This document shows, in pieces, positions 11,619 through 21,623 of a stretch of 64,000 nucleotides of DNA. The stretch spans positions 306,747 to 370,746 of the forward strand of contig CAUYUJ010009480.1 of NCBI GenBank assembly GCA_963575745.1. Reading direction: 5' to 3'. Within the stretch, counting starts at the first letter, position 1. Each line of letters starts with the position of its first letter. The position numbers and the translations under genes were made by a program. The notes beneath the pieces are model-generated. The model was not told where the DNA came from. It made no database searches and saw only the letters and a list, made by a program, of their open reading frames with translations. The stretch comes from Prorocentrum cordatum (taxonomy: Eukaryota; Sar; Dinophyceae; Prorocentrales; Prorocentraceae).

Positions 11619-11707
11619 CGCCTCCTCCTCCTCCTCCTCCTCCTCCTCCTCCTACGCCTCCTCCTCCTCCTCCTCCTCCTCCTCCTCCTCCTCCTCCTCC
11701 TCCTCCA
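11552..11707. repeat. TCC microsatellite
   Basis: (TCC)n with TTC and CGC interruptions in the first half and a nearly pure second half. Confidence 0.95.
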
Positions 11708-12001
11708 CGCCCGCCTCCTCCACGACCGCCCCCGACGTGGCCGAATGCTGCGGCGCTCCGCCTGCGTCCACCTGCTTACGCCGAGCCATCGGTCTGCCTA
11801 TCGCAGGCTGGCCTCACTCGTCCTCTCTAACAGCTGCCCCCCCCCGCTTCCCCCCATGAGTCCCCACGCAGCGTGTGTTCCTTTGGGTGAGCCATGCGCC
11901 GCCTCGTGTAGTGGCTGCGAGAAGATCCAGCGCGCGCCCGCTCCCGACATGCCGACTCCGCAGCGGCACCAAGAAGTGTGCCCTAGGAGTCGCACGTCGG
12001 T

Positions 12002-12131
12002 CGACAGAAGTAGGTGAAAAAGCATGAAGCAGGAAGGCGCCTCACGCAGCCTGGGATCCGAAAGTCGAGAGAAACAACAAAAAACGGCGTTCAACGACCG
12101 ACGGGCACCGCATGCCGAGGCCGGCGGCGGA
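12002..12131. repeat. Dispersed repeat, family T, copy 2
   Basis: Partner of 845-1055: GAAGCAGGAAGGCG start, CTGGGATCCG, then TTCAACGACCGACGGG and a GAGGCCGGCGGCGG end. Confidence 0.55.
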
Positions 12132-12308
12132 GCGAAGGAGCAGGCTGCGAAGCGCCCGGAGCCGAGCGCCCGGAAATCCTGGACGCGACGCCGCGCGCGG
12201 GATCGCGCGGGGCGCCCGCCCACCCGTCCGCTGGCCCCCGCCTGCTGGAGGAGGCGCGCGAGAGGATCGGCTGTCGCTGCAGTGGGTTGGCCAAAGGACG
12301 CCGCTGCC

Positions 12309-12378
12309 AGCTGCAGGAGGAAACGCGGCATAAGCATACAAATGACGCCACTGCCAGCTGCAGGAGAAACCTCGGCAT
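12309..12378. repeat. Short tandem duplication
   Basis: TGCCAGCTGCAGGAG followed by AAAC-TCGGCAT and CATA is present twice, about 45 bp apart. Confidence 0.6.
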
Positions 12379-12391
12379 GAACATAAACTGC

Positions 12392-12531
12392 TGGCGCTCC
12401 GCGCGGATTCCTTGGATCTACGCCCGACCCCCCTCCCTGGCGCGCGGAGCGCGCCAGGGGCAGCGCCGGAGGCGCAGCCGGGGGGGGGGGGGGGGGGCAG
12501 CGCGGATCCAAGAAATCCGCGTGGAGCGCCA
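12392..12531. mobile_element. MITE-like element, family G
   Basis: Inverted termini of 27 bp: 12392-12418 (TGGCGCTCCGCGCGGATTCC at the start) and 12505-12531, with two mismatches. An inner palindrome, CCCTGGCGCGCG / CGCGCCAGGG, lies at 12434-12461, and a G17-like run follows at 12481-12497. Only one copy is seen in the window. No clear target duplication. Confidence 0.7.
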
Positions 12532-12555
12532 AGAGTTTGTGTTTGAGCAGTTTGT

Positions 12556-12742
12556 GGGGACCTTCCTGGAGGCACTCGCGCTCCACTCTTGCGTCGAGGC
12601 TCCGTCGAACGTCCGTCGACTCGAATCGACCCTGCGTCGCACCTGAGTCGAACCTGAGTCGAACTTTCCAGTCCAGATTGAGCCGAACGTGGGGCGACCA
12701 AGAGTCGAGCAGATCCGTTAGGTGGGCCCCAGGAAGGTCCCC
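12556..12742 (+). mobile_element. MITE-like element, family F, copy 1
   Basis: Left end GGGGACCTTCCTGGAGGC; the right end is its inverse, ending CCCCAGGAAGGTCCCC at 12742. The interior has repeated GAGTCGAAC-like words (TCGAACGTCCGTCG, then CCTGAGTCGAAC, then GAGTCGAGCAGATCC). A second copy lies at 28770-28935. It starts 25 bp after element G and its right end is fused to element E. Confidence 0.75.
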
Positions 12743-12910
12743 AGGTCTGCTTACTGCGACGGTTTGCAGCAGTGCGTCCGACGGGGGAGACTACACCTGC
12801 TCGAAAGAGGCGCCAAAAAACAGCCAAGATCTACTCCAGGGGGGGGAGGGGGGGGTGCGAGGGCTCGCGCCGATCGGCAAAACAAGGAATAAGAGAACGA
12901 TCACTACAAA
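12742..12910 (+). mobile_element. Family E element, copy 1
   Basis: Matches 59929-60127: CTGCTTA-TGCGAC-GTTTGCA, a GTGCGTCC-G-GGGGGAG box, AAGATC-A-TCCA before a G-rich tract, then CGCGCCGATCGGCAAAACAA and GAACGATCA. The beginning overlaps the right end of F by a few bases, so E probably inserted at, or was trimmed against, the F terminus. Confidence 0.7.
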
Positions 12911-12949
12911 AGAGGATTCAGAGCAGTGGGGAGGGATGGGCGGGAGGGG

Positions 12950-13130
12950 TACAGTGGAGGCCAGTTCACAAAAAAAACCTTCCACAAGACACCCAACCCT
13001 GAGACCCACGACGTCCATTGATTTTCGGTGAGGGAACGTCACGCTTCCCGTCGCAAAACCATCGAAACCCAGGAAACCCAGGGCACCCTGGAGGCAAGCA
13101 GGGTGTCTCTTGGCATGGGTCCTCACTGTA
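12950..13130 (+). mobile_element. Family D element, copy 2
   Basis: Left end TACAGTGGAGGCC (12950) and right end GGGTCCTCACTGTA form an imperfect inverted repeat. The interior has CACCCAACCCTGAGACCC, CCATTGATTTTCGGTG, GTCGCAAAACCATCG and AAACCCAGGGCACCCTGGAG, as in the copy at 57227-57405. Last member of the G-F-E-D cluster. Confidence 0.7.
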
Positions 13131-14893
13131 GGATGCCAGGCGTGACGCAAAGGGGTAGCCCTCTGGGAAAGGGGACGAACGGGCTCATCTCAGAGAACTT
13201 CTGGGCACTGCACGGCTCCAAGCTGGCCCCAAGCAGTCCCAGAGGCCTTGAGATGGCCTCCAGGATTGACTACCTACCAGACCACCCCAACCCAACCCGA
13301 AGATCCGAATTTCGGGTTCGGGGGGGTACGGGCTTCATGTGTGTTTTTTTCAATGTTCCCCGACCCCCCCCTCGTTGGAAATGGAAGGCGAATCGGGGCC
13401 TTCGGATTGGGTTGGGGTGGTTTAGTGGCCGGTGAAGAATTGGGGAAGCCAAAAAGTAATGATACAGCTACTCCCCAGACCTCTCCATGGGTGCGTTCTG
13501 ACCATAATTTCGAGGCGAATCCAGCCGTGGCGACGAGGGCCTCCCAGGAGGCACAAGAAGGGGGAAACAAGGGGATGGTAGCGGCATCGGTACCAATCCC
13601 TCCTCTGAAAGAAGGCCTCCTAAATGGCCCAATGTTTTCGCAAGATGGCCTCCAATATGCATCCAAGAGGCCCTTTGACTGCCACAAGACACAGGTCCCA
13701 GCGGCCACAGAGCCTCCCGAGGAAGACCCCTAGAAAATCACAGCCTTCAAACATGTTGTTTTGTTATGTTTGCATTCTCGCCTAGGCCACAAGATATATC
13801 CAATATCGTTCAAGACCGCAAGTAGGGGCAACCAAAAAAACACAAGACGGTCCAAAAGGACCCCGGGGGCGCCCCAAAAGCTCAAGAAATATTACTCCAG
13901 TACTAACTCATGTCGACTGTCCTCCAAGATTGCCTCAAGAGGACCCATAACATTCAGCAGGGCCCAAGAGAGCCCCAACGGCCTCCAACATGGATTCAAA
14001 AAGCCTCTGGGAAACCCCTGATCGAAAGATCCACAATCATGACAAATCGACAGCCTTCGGACCCACGCCGAATGCAGTCATTGCAGTTCCTACGTCAACA
14101 TGGCAAATTCCGTTGACTACTCCCCTCTCCCGGGGGTCTGTGAGACCGCCGCTGCAACCAATGCCGGAAAACACGCCGCTGCAACTCTGCTTCGGATGAG
14201 CCAAATGATGTGTATGCCCACCTTGCCCCAAAGTCCCTTTTCGCTGGGTCGGACGAGAATGCCATGAACGACGGCGCTCCTCCTTGCGCGCCTTCTCGGC
14301 CTTCGTTTTCTCCTTCTCGGCGGCCTGCCGGGCGTAAGCGAAGTAACGGGGGACCCACTCACCCCCGTCCTGGCGGCAAGCGATACACCCCCCACCCACC
14401 CCCGAACAACGCTTCACGTTCAGCATCCCCAGATCGGTGGTCGAGAGAGGGGGCACAGGAGTTTGAAGGGGGTTGGGGGGCCCAATCAGACGCTTAGCCG
14501 AAGGCGAAGCCCACATCCAATTCTGTTATACCATAGCAACGATAGTCCCAAGAGCAGGAGTGACTCGCGGGATCGAAGAGCCATGTCAAACGAATATGTT
14601 TTCGGTCTCGATGGCGAATAGTGTGCCTCGCGGTGAGGCACAGTCATATCTTGGCGGCCAGCCGCTTGAGAACTAACGGCCGCGGACAAACGCTCGCTAC
14701 CACTCGCCTTTTTGCCCAGTTTCCGTTAGAGTCGGGGGGGAGGAGACGAAGCGTGAGTCCGCCTCCAGCTATACAGCATAACGCTATAATACACAAGGTA
14801 GGCAGCAGCAAGCGGGCTCAACAAGGCAGGTTGGCACGCGTGCAAGCTACCTTGCACGCAAGTTACCTCGCAGGCAAGTTGCCCAGCGGATAG
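13131..14893. other. Unassigned stretch with degenerate GGCC-AAG words
   Basis: An inverted pair, AACCCGAAGATCCGAATTTCGG near 13296 and CCTTCGGATTGGGTTGGGGT near 13400, could form a stem; its loop includes TTCAATGTTCCCCG. Words such as CCTCCAA and CCAAGAGGCCC recur at 13540-14000 and resemble the GGCCCCAAGA arrays elsewhere. From 14770 the sequence leads into the 3-prime side of the copia element; short repeats GCAAGTTACCTCGCAGGCAA lie at about 14860. No LTR was recognised. Confidence 0.3.
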
Positions 14894-15523
14894 CTACTCC
14901 TCAGGCGGTTCTGGCGATCCTGTCTGGCCAGCCCTGTATGGAATGTGTCGTTTTAGGTCATGATTGAAGGATTGCGTTCCTCCCATGACTTGCATGAGAC
15001 TGTTTTTCTCGATGTTCCGTTCGGCGCGGCCGTCCGCTATCAGATCGCGAGTATCACACCATTGCACACAGTGCACGATACCCCGCTCCATCATTTGTCG
15101 CATCCAACTGGTGTGTCCCAACAGTGTGCACCCAGTCGGTTTCTGCAGGTCTTTGCTTAAGCAGGGCTTGAAGACAGATTCTGCATCGATGGTCAAAGTG
15201 ACCTTTATGCTCAGGCCGCCCATCTCTAGATGATCCTGCAATTGAGTGGGTGTCAGCGGCCCTGCGCGGGGTTCGCGCAGAGTGACGATCGTGGGATAGC
15301 AGCCCCCCAAGTTGCAGGCCGCTGCACATGTTTTCCCTGAGTAGCTCGAGCGGACCTGCAAGCGATGAGACTTGCAGTGCGCGTGGAAAAGATGGACGAC
15401 GGGCTTACCAGCATGCGCGCGTCCACGCCATAGCAGGTTTGCCCCGCGAACACCATGGCCTTCGACTTCGTCGCCAGCAACTCCACTCAGACGTCGGTAG
15501 CCAGAGTCGCTGTGCAGGTCGGC
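14894..15523 (-). pseudogene. Copia RNase H domain
   Basis: Frame 1 (15253-15486) has an ELLATKSKAMVFAGQTCYG start; another frame through the same bases reads HSDSGYRRLSGVAGDEVEG, the first RNase H strand. The frame 14894-15361 begins QVRSSYSGKTCAAACNL, where I would expect Glu in SAET, so this acidic residue appears to be Lys. TLTIDAESVFKP (third acidic residue kept), LLGHTSWMRQMMERGIVHCV, QWCDTRDLIADG (last Asp kept) and LMQVMGGTQSFNHDLKRH follow. It ends in a TAG stop. Best preserved coding block of this element. Confidence 0.75.
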
Positions 15524-16347
15524 CTAGCCCGTTGGAATCATCGCTTGATAGACGATATTATTCGGGCGGGCCTGCAACTTCCTGAGTTCAGTATAGAGGG
15601 CCTTCGATACCTTGACTGGGTTCGCCTGAATATCAGCCTTCGTGAGAAGGCCGCTCTCCTTGACGACTGCAGCTCGTCTAGATGCAGCGGTCAAATATAA
15701 GAGCGCAGTGGTCACAAGGTCGAGATCTGATATCCTGTGCTGCTGTTCGGATAAGACTACCTTTGACACGTCTGCCGCGAAGCAGAGATCGACGCATTGT
15801 CCGTACTCGCCGAATCCAATCCGCAACTGCCATCTTCGTCCGTGGAGCACAATGGGGCATGATCTGTCTCAGTTGCGTATATGTCCTGCGCGTTGCCACA
15901 CGTAGGCAGACCCCCCGCTGTTCTCCAACTACTGTGACCAGCTCGCTGCTGTCAGTGATCACCTGCGCGGGTGCAGTATAGAGCACCTCTATTGAAGTTG
16001 CCCCCAGTAGTTCCCTTTCGTCAAATAGTTCTGCGAACCACGCTTCCATAATGCGCGTGTGCCTCGAGGTCCGCCTCTGACGCCACATGCATGGTGGGAA
16101 GCCGTCTGTCTTCCCGTGGTGGTTCGATTTCCGGGGCGTCCCTGGCGTCGTTGCCTTGCATTGGCACGTTGGCCAGTTCTTCGAACTTCGTCATGTCTTG
16201 GTCGACGCACGCTTGAGGTCTGGTGGACTTCAGGCACTGGGCGCCCCTTGACTGCGCTGATCCAGTTATGTCTTGTACGTTTAGCGCAGCGCCTTCAGCT
16301 TCGCAGTAGTGGAAGCCTGGAATCACGCCGTTGTCGTAATGCACCAA
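15524..16347 (-). pseudogene. Connecting region; RT core absent
   Basis: Open pieces in changing frames: EAWFAELFDERELLGATSIE near 16050, then from 15850 downward SKALYTELRKLQARPNNIVY near 15560, the usual lead-in to RNase H in these elements. No YVDD/VDD motif or other polymerase palm sequence is seen in the roughly 350 bp between these landmarks, where a complete element has about 1 kb. I infer an internal deletion. Confidence 0.5.
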
Positions 16348-16349
16348 TG

Positions 16350-16860
16350 CACAACTGTCAGCATTACGTCACTGGATGTAGCTAGTGGATACTCTTGGCC
16401 AACCTGACAAGCATACGTTTTCAATGCGAAAGAAGCTCCCGATGATGTACTGAAAAGCTAAGTGTGCCTTAGGAGATAGTCGGCTCGCGCTCGCCATCTG
16501 GAGCTTCCCGTTTTCGGTTGGGAGGCACCCAATTGCCATGGCACGTCGCCCCGCAGGTAGACTTGCTATAAATGCCAACACAATCCGCAATGCTGTGTTG
16601 TCCGAGCCAATCTCTCGGGCGATCAAGGCTCCACTGCATAATGAATACGCGCGTCACCACACTGGACTTGCACATCGCGGCACCCCACTTACACGATGAT
16701 CTGACCCCTGTCGAGATCATTCCGCGCGACCGGGAAGGGTGCACTCCAGCCGCCCCAGTCGTCTTTCGCAGTGGTGGGGCGAAGCTAGTCGACCAGATCT
16801 CCTTCGTCATCGTAATGCTGACCAATGATGAAAGTCTTGGTCCGTAGTGCACGGCTCGTC
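16350..16860 (-). pseudogene. C-terminal integrase region, frameshifted
   Basis: Continues the integrase in two alternating frames. One (to 16469) is KTTGAAGVHPSRSRG; the other (16369-16626) is IAREIGSDNTALRIVLAFIA then SLPAGRRAMAIGCLPTENGK and YIIGSFFRIENVCL. These match my memory of the segment that follows the integrase core in dinoflagellate copia polyproteins, beyond the DEGDLVD motif. Function of this segment is unknown to me. Confidence 0.5.
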
Positions 16861-17560
16861 TTCGCTACTGCAGTGGCTTGAGACGCAGCCTCAACACTTA
16901 CCCCGAGGATAGTCTGTTCTCGACTAATATCAGATGCGCCCATCTGCTGTTCGCGTTCCAGAACAGACAAGTCGGGTAGCATCGATGGTTGTCGGCCGAA
17001 CAGCGCGTTGCATGCAGATGCTCCATTGCAAAAGGTAAGCGCACTGGCGGCGAACAAGGCTTCATGCAGAAGACGGGCGAACACAAGTGGCATTGCTAAC
17101 CTGTCGAGTTCAGCCTCCACGACGTGAAGTAGGCGTCGTCGTATACCAGCGCTGGCTTCAATGGTCGTAGCGCGTAGCCCACGCGCACGCATCCTCAGCG
17201 CAGCGCCTGTTGCCTGAAGCACTGCCATTGCGGTGTCGTGATTGAGTGCACCTTCCCCGTGGAGTAAAGTACTTCGGCGGGTCCGAATTGCATCCAGTAC
17301 TGATGGCGCGCGCCTAGGATGCTGGTCATGGTATTCTCTGGCATCTCGATTCCAGCACCGCATCGAAAGGAGCGATCGGTTATATGGAATATACAGCGTT
17401 CCTGTTTGTGAAACATCAGATCGCATTCGACTTCATCATTAAATTCGCCAAGTAGCGCAGTTGACGGCACGAAGCATGTCCAGGTTCCCACCAAGCCTTG
17501 CACCCCCGGCATGTGTCGCAGACGCCTTTGATCAAGCTTAGCCTGACGCTGTCCAGCCAG
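16785..17560 (-). pseudogene. Copia integrase region
   Basis: Starts with a cysteine cluster, CDTCRGCKAWWEPG (17485-17520), the end of an integrase zinc-binding domain. A core motif follows, FNDEVECDLMFHK, with the first catalytic Asp (about 17420). The second catalytic region reads VLYSTGK in one frame and HGEGALNHDTAMAVLQ in another, so a frameshift lies there and the expected Asp is lost. The catalytic Glu is kept in TTIEASAGIRRRLLH. The C-terminal part, FCNGASACNALFGRQPSMLP and LVFARLLHEALFAASALTF, runs to QHYDDEGDLVD. Inactive by frameshift and active-site loss. Confidence 0.75.
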
Positions 17561-17790
17561 ACCAGCCTGGGTCTAGATGGGTCTCACCTTAAGCCCTTTG
17601 GCGTGGAACCACCGCAGGTGTAGTTGTCATAGCTCTCGCGTTACCGCGCTTGGGTCAAAGCAACGCAAGTTGAGCAGACTAATTCACACGTCGAAGCTTG
17701 ACCAGTCTGGAAACCTTGGACGAGCAGCGGGGTCACCCGCAAGTGGTGGTGGAGGTGGATCCCCACCTTGCTGTCGCCCTCGTCTGCCTA

Positions 17791-19335
17791 TTACTTGCGG
17801 TAGTCGTGCGCAGCTGTGCTCGAAGCAGGTTGCCCCGCAGCCGGTTCAGCAGCATGTCTACCTACTGTGATCCCGTGGCTGCTGGCGCCCGCTGTCGGCC
17901 GAGATCTGGAACCGCGCCTCGGGGCTCGTAGCCGCGCAGTTTGTCTGGCGGCTGGTGCCTCGGAAGCAACTGCCGCCGCAGGTGGTGGTGCGTCGGAAGC
18001 AGCTGCCGGTTCGGCTGTGGCCAGGGGCCCCTGTCCGCGGTCGCCAGGCAGCTTCCACGGCTTGACAAACTTAAACTTGCCAGGTGTACGTAGGTGACCA
18101 GGTTTAGCCTGACCATATGTCTTCTTGCAGCTCGGGCATTCCCAGTAGTAATCCTCTTTTGCGCACTGCCCACAGTGCTTGGGGTCTCTGTCGCGCAACG
18201 GGGACAACGCGCTGGCGCTGTCCGCGCGCGCTGGACATGCCCGCCCTCCCGATGGCGGCCCCATGATGGATCCGTCAGGATGTCGAAAGATAGCTGGGCC
18301 ATCCAAGTCGATTCCGCGCGCGTTCCCACCTAGAACAGATGATGCATGAGGATGATCATGAAGGGGGTCGCGAGTCACTGAGAACATGCCGCGTGCAATT
18401 TGAACTGCTTCAACGAAGAGGGATTGCATCGTCGGATCACATGGGGTCGCCCTGGCCGGTTCCCCGTTGCAGACCGAGGCATGTTGATGATAGCCCGCGC
18501 GCCGTCTGCTCCCGAAGGGAGTTAGCAAGAGGCGGCGGTTGGCCATTATCTCAATAGGCATTCGCATGAATGCACGATGGGAGTCACGAAGACCCGTTTG
18601 GTCCATGTTGACCTTGTGCGTGCCCTCGCGTTTGGCTAGTGTCGCCCGTTGTGGTATGTCATCCACCCAAATGCCCGCTGGTTGTTCTCGCAGGTAGAAC
18701 CGTCGGAGGTCGTCTAGGCGCACGGCAACCCTGCCACAAAACTTGATAGGTGGAAGGTCTTCCTTATGATGTGAGTTGAAGTAGGAAGTAGTGAATTACT
18801 ACATCCTGGAGTTCCTCGTTTCTAAGGTCAGCGTAAGTACGTTTGTCGAGGTTGCCTCCTGCGGATAAACCTCGACTGAAGGCTGACTGCGACACCCCCC
18901 GCCACCTCCACGCAGTTCCAGCACGTCTACCTTATTGTTTCGTCCGTAACACAAGGTTGGGATTATGGAAAACACAAAAGCATGCGCATCCGCAGGTAAG
19001 CCCGCCGGCGGTGCAACGAAGGTTTCTTCGTCTTCAACGCTGTCGGAGCCCAGAGGAACGTCAGTGTAGTACGATCCACGCCCGAGGCCCTTCAAGTCCT
19101 CGCCACAATCGTCGTTGTCGTCTTCGAAAGACGTGGGTATCTTGCGCGGTGCGATGCCGGCGTCTCTGTCAATGTTATGCTTTTCTTGCTGCTTTATCCG
19201 GGCATCAGTAGGTAGTGCGGTCTGTTGTTGCTTATTCTCGGGTGGGGTAAGTGTCGGAAAGTCGGGAATGGGGGGAAGCGCGCGGCCGTGCTCTTTCGAT
19301 GGGGGGAGGAATACGATCGTCATCGCCGGTCGCAA
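17791..19335 (-). pseudogene. Methyltransferase-like module of copia polyprotein
   Basis: The first open frame (18799-19335) ends in KVDVLELRGGGGG, a glycine-rich loop resembling motif I of SAM-dependent methyltransferases. A different frame continues it as FSRGLSAGGNLDKRTY (about 18835-18882), showing a frameshift. A further frame (17791-18723) has RFYLREQPAGIWVDDIPQ, VNMDQTGLRDS and IEIMANRRLLLTPF, typical of the same module. It then has a cysteine cluster C-x2-C, KEDYYWECPSCKKTYG (about 18113-18183), followed by a low-complexity Pro/Ala/Arg tail. Known pattern: a cytosine-methyltransferase-like fold carried in dinoflagellate copia elements. Enzyme activity is not established, and this copy is broken. 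Confidence 0.65.
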
Positions 19336-20840
19336 CTCGCCTTGGGCGCGGTCACTGCCCCGCGTTTCCGAGTAGGGCTGGCGCCAGAGGGCGCAGCAGT
19401 TAAGTTGATTCGCGGCGTTGAAATCTAAAGAATGGCGCCCCGGCGCGGTTTAGGAACGTCAAGACGAAACAGTCAGGTTGATCCGAAGCGTTGGAATCGC
19501 GAGAACAATGCTTCGGCATGCTTCAGGGTCTTCAAACGGCTGTCTTCCAACGAGGCAAACCGTCAGCGGAAATGAACCGTTGCATGGGGCTTATGAAAGA
19601 GGAGCTTGGCGGGAGAGGTTACCCCAACATCGTTGAGGACGCTTGGGTTTACACTGGTCCTCCTCCTCCTCCTCCCCCTCGATCTCGTCTCCGTCCTCGC
19701 CCTCCTCCTCCTGCGCCTCCCCCATCCGCCTCCTCCGCTTCCTCCCCCCGAGCCACGCGCGCGTTGCAGCGCCGCAGGGCTCTCACCATCTCAGCCTTCC
19801 CAGGGGGCGCGTGTAGCTGCCCATGGGGTGCTCGCCGTCTTAGCCCTCAGAGATCGCGAACGCACCACAGGGCCATAGGAAACCCACCATTGCAGCCTTC
19901 CTAGGCCACGCGCATATGGCAGGGCCATGGGACGCTCCCCAGTTCAGCCCTCCCAAGTCACAAACGCGCGGCAGAGCAATTTGACCCTTAACGCTTCAGC
20001 CTGCCCAGATCAGCGGCGCGCCCCCAGCGCCCAGCTCGAAGTTGGCGCCCGCGACGCCGTCGCCAAAAACTGTCGCGAGCAGCGAAGGAGTCCGAGCAGA
20101 CCGCGCACTGCGCAAAAGCAATGTCTGATACAAGCGGTGAATCACCCGCTGGGCGCGTCCGCCCTTGACGTTGGAGCGTCGTCTCGGTGGCCTCGTAGGC
20201 TGGAAACGGCGGTCCTCGGTCGATCCTGGGCGTCGGCGCGTCGGCGCGCTGGGCGTCGCGCGCGAGGTGCTGAGTGCGGTTGGCGCTGCGAGCGACTGCT
20301 GCATTCGCTGGCCTGCGCGATTGCCTGTATCACGCGGGACATGTCCTGGAGAAAGAATGGCAATGGCCCCATCGACGTGGGCGCGATCACCCAGGTCGGC
20401 CGCGCTGCAATTGCCGGGCACAGCGGCGGGGATTGGCATCCGACGCGCGGGCAGGCGCCGAGGCCCATGACGCGTGCCGACTCGAGTCGGGCGACGTCGT
20501 CCGTCGCACCCCGAATAACGCGATTGTGATTCGGTTGTCCCGCGATTGGTGCATTCGTCATCTCACTGCAACGCTCGAGAAATACTGGGTAAATCCATCG
20601 GGGCAGCGGGCGGCGCCTCCACTGGTAGGTAATATGGGTGGGCCGCAAACGGAAGCGTAAACAGCGCGCGGTCTGGGTCGTCGGAGGATCGGTTGGCGCC
20701 AGGGCGCCGCCCCCACAGGTGTCGCCATCGAATGCGATCCACCACGCCGAAGCCTTGCATCCGCATCTGATCCAGGGCAGCTTGGCGCTATCGCTGCATA
20801 AACCACTGCTGCTGCTGAACTGACTGCCCGTGGCCAGGCG
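19336..20840. other. Region upstream of the copia element
   Basis: On the - strand, read toward the element, there is a Gln-rich piece near 20770-20840 (QQQQWFMQR, QAALDQMRMQGF), reminiscent of gag-like N-terminal regions, but in broken frames. A short pyrimidine patch encoding poly-Pro lies at 19655-19740. Extension of the element into this region is possible but not shown. Confidence 0.25.
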
Positions 20841-21623
20841 TTAGCTGCATCGCGGGCCCGTTTGGCGTTCCTGCTGGGCGGCCAGTGGCCAGGCTCTGCC
20901 GCCGCGGGGCGCCCAGCGTCGCGGCCCAGTGCCAGTGCCCAGCAGATGCGGCTCAGGGTGCCCTCGCAATGCAGACCGCCGTTGCTGGAGGTCATCGCCA
21001 CGCGTGCCCGGCAGCATGGGCGGCCCGGCACGGCGCCGCCGATCCCGATGCGCTCGCTTCCGAACGTCCCTGACCGGGCGGCAGCTTTTCGAAGCGGGTC
21101 GGTGGACTTCGTGGACCCATCCAAACAAGTGGCCCCGCGCGCGCTGACCCGGACTGCGCAAGTCCGGAAGTCGTGCGTGGCTGACGGCACGCCAGCAACG
21201 ACAGCCCACTGGTCGCGACGCAAAAATGAATCTGTCGCGGCTGGAATCGCGGCTGAGGTCATCTGCGAAGCATCCACGGCGGTCGGCACCATCCACGATG
21301 GCGTGGGCCCCCGTCCAGCACGCAGGTGCCCCTGTATCGAGCAAGGGCAATTCCGTGGGCGCCCCCGCACGCATCATGAGGCAGGCGAACACCTCGGCGC
21401 CGTGCACCGAGGATGCGCGGGGTCCGGGCAGGAACCACTTGCCGAACGTTGCGCAATCGGGTAGCTGCGAGGGGTCGGGCCGTCGCGCGCCGAAGCACTG
21501 CGGTTCGCGCCGCGCTTCCCCGACGCGTGGCGCGTCATGGCGCCAGCGAACTGCGCGAAATACCCCGAGGGGGCGGCGCCATCCACGCCCTCGGTGAGCA
21601 CGACGTCGTCGGCCGAGCGCCAA
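20841..21623 (-). pseudogene. Possible RNase H-like remnant
   Basis: A 260-codon frame containing FGKWFLPGPRASSVHGAEVF and ACLMMRAGAP. The AEVFACL motif resembles the helix bearing the catalytic Glu of retroelement RNase H domains. The strand that should follow, with an Asp (LLDTGAPACWTGAHAIVDG), is only roughly similar. No other domain is seen on either side, and equally long frames exist on the + strand. I regard this as a weak candidate. Confidence 0.2.

Larger units (their letters stand above)
14894..19335 (-). mobile_element. Degenerate Ty1/copia-type retroelement
   Basis: Read on the - strand, the order is methyltransferase-like region, zinc cluster, integrase zinc cluster, integrase core, integrase C-terminal region, then RNase H, ending at a TAG stop (14894-14896). 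This is the copia order (integrase before RT/RNase H). Segments of this kind, including the unusual methyltransferase-like module, are known to me from dinoflagellate copia polyproteins. Many frameshifts separate the pieces. The reverse-transcriptase palm is missing between the integrase and RNase H regions, so the copy is non-autonomous. No LTRs or target duplication were found. Parts are annotated separately. Confidence 0.8.

Noticed and set aside
14760-14893. Possible LTR at the 3-prime side of the copia element
   Set aside because: Short repeats are present but no matching copy was found beyond 19.3 kb, so an LTR cannot be supported.
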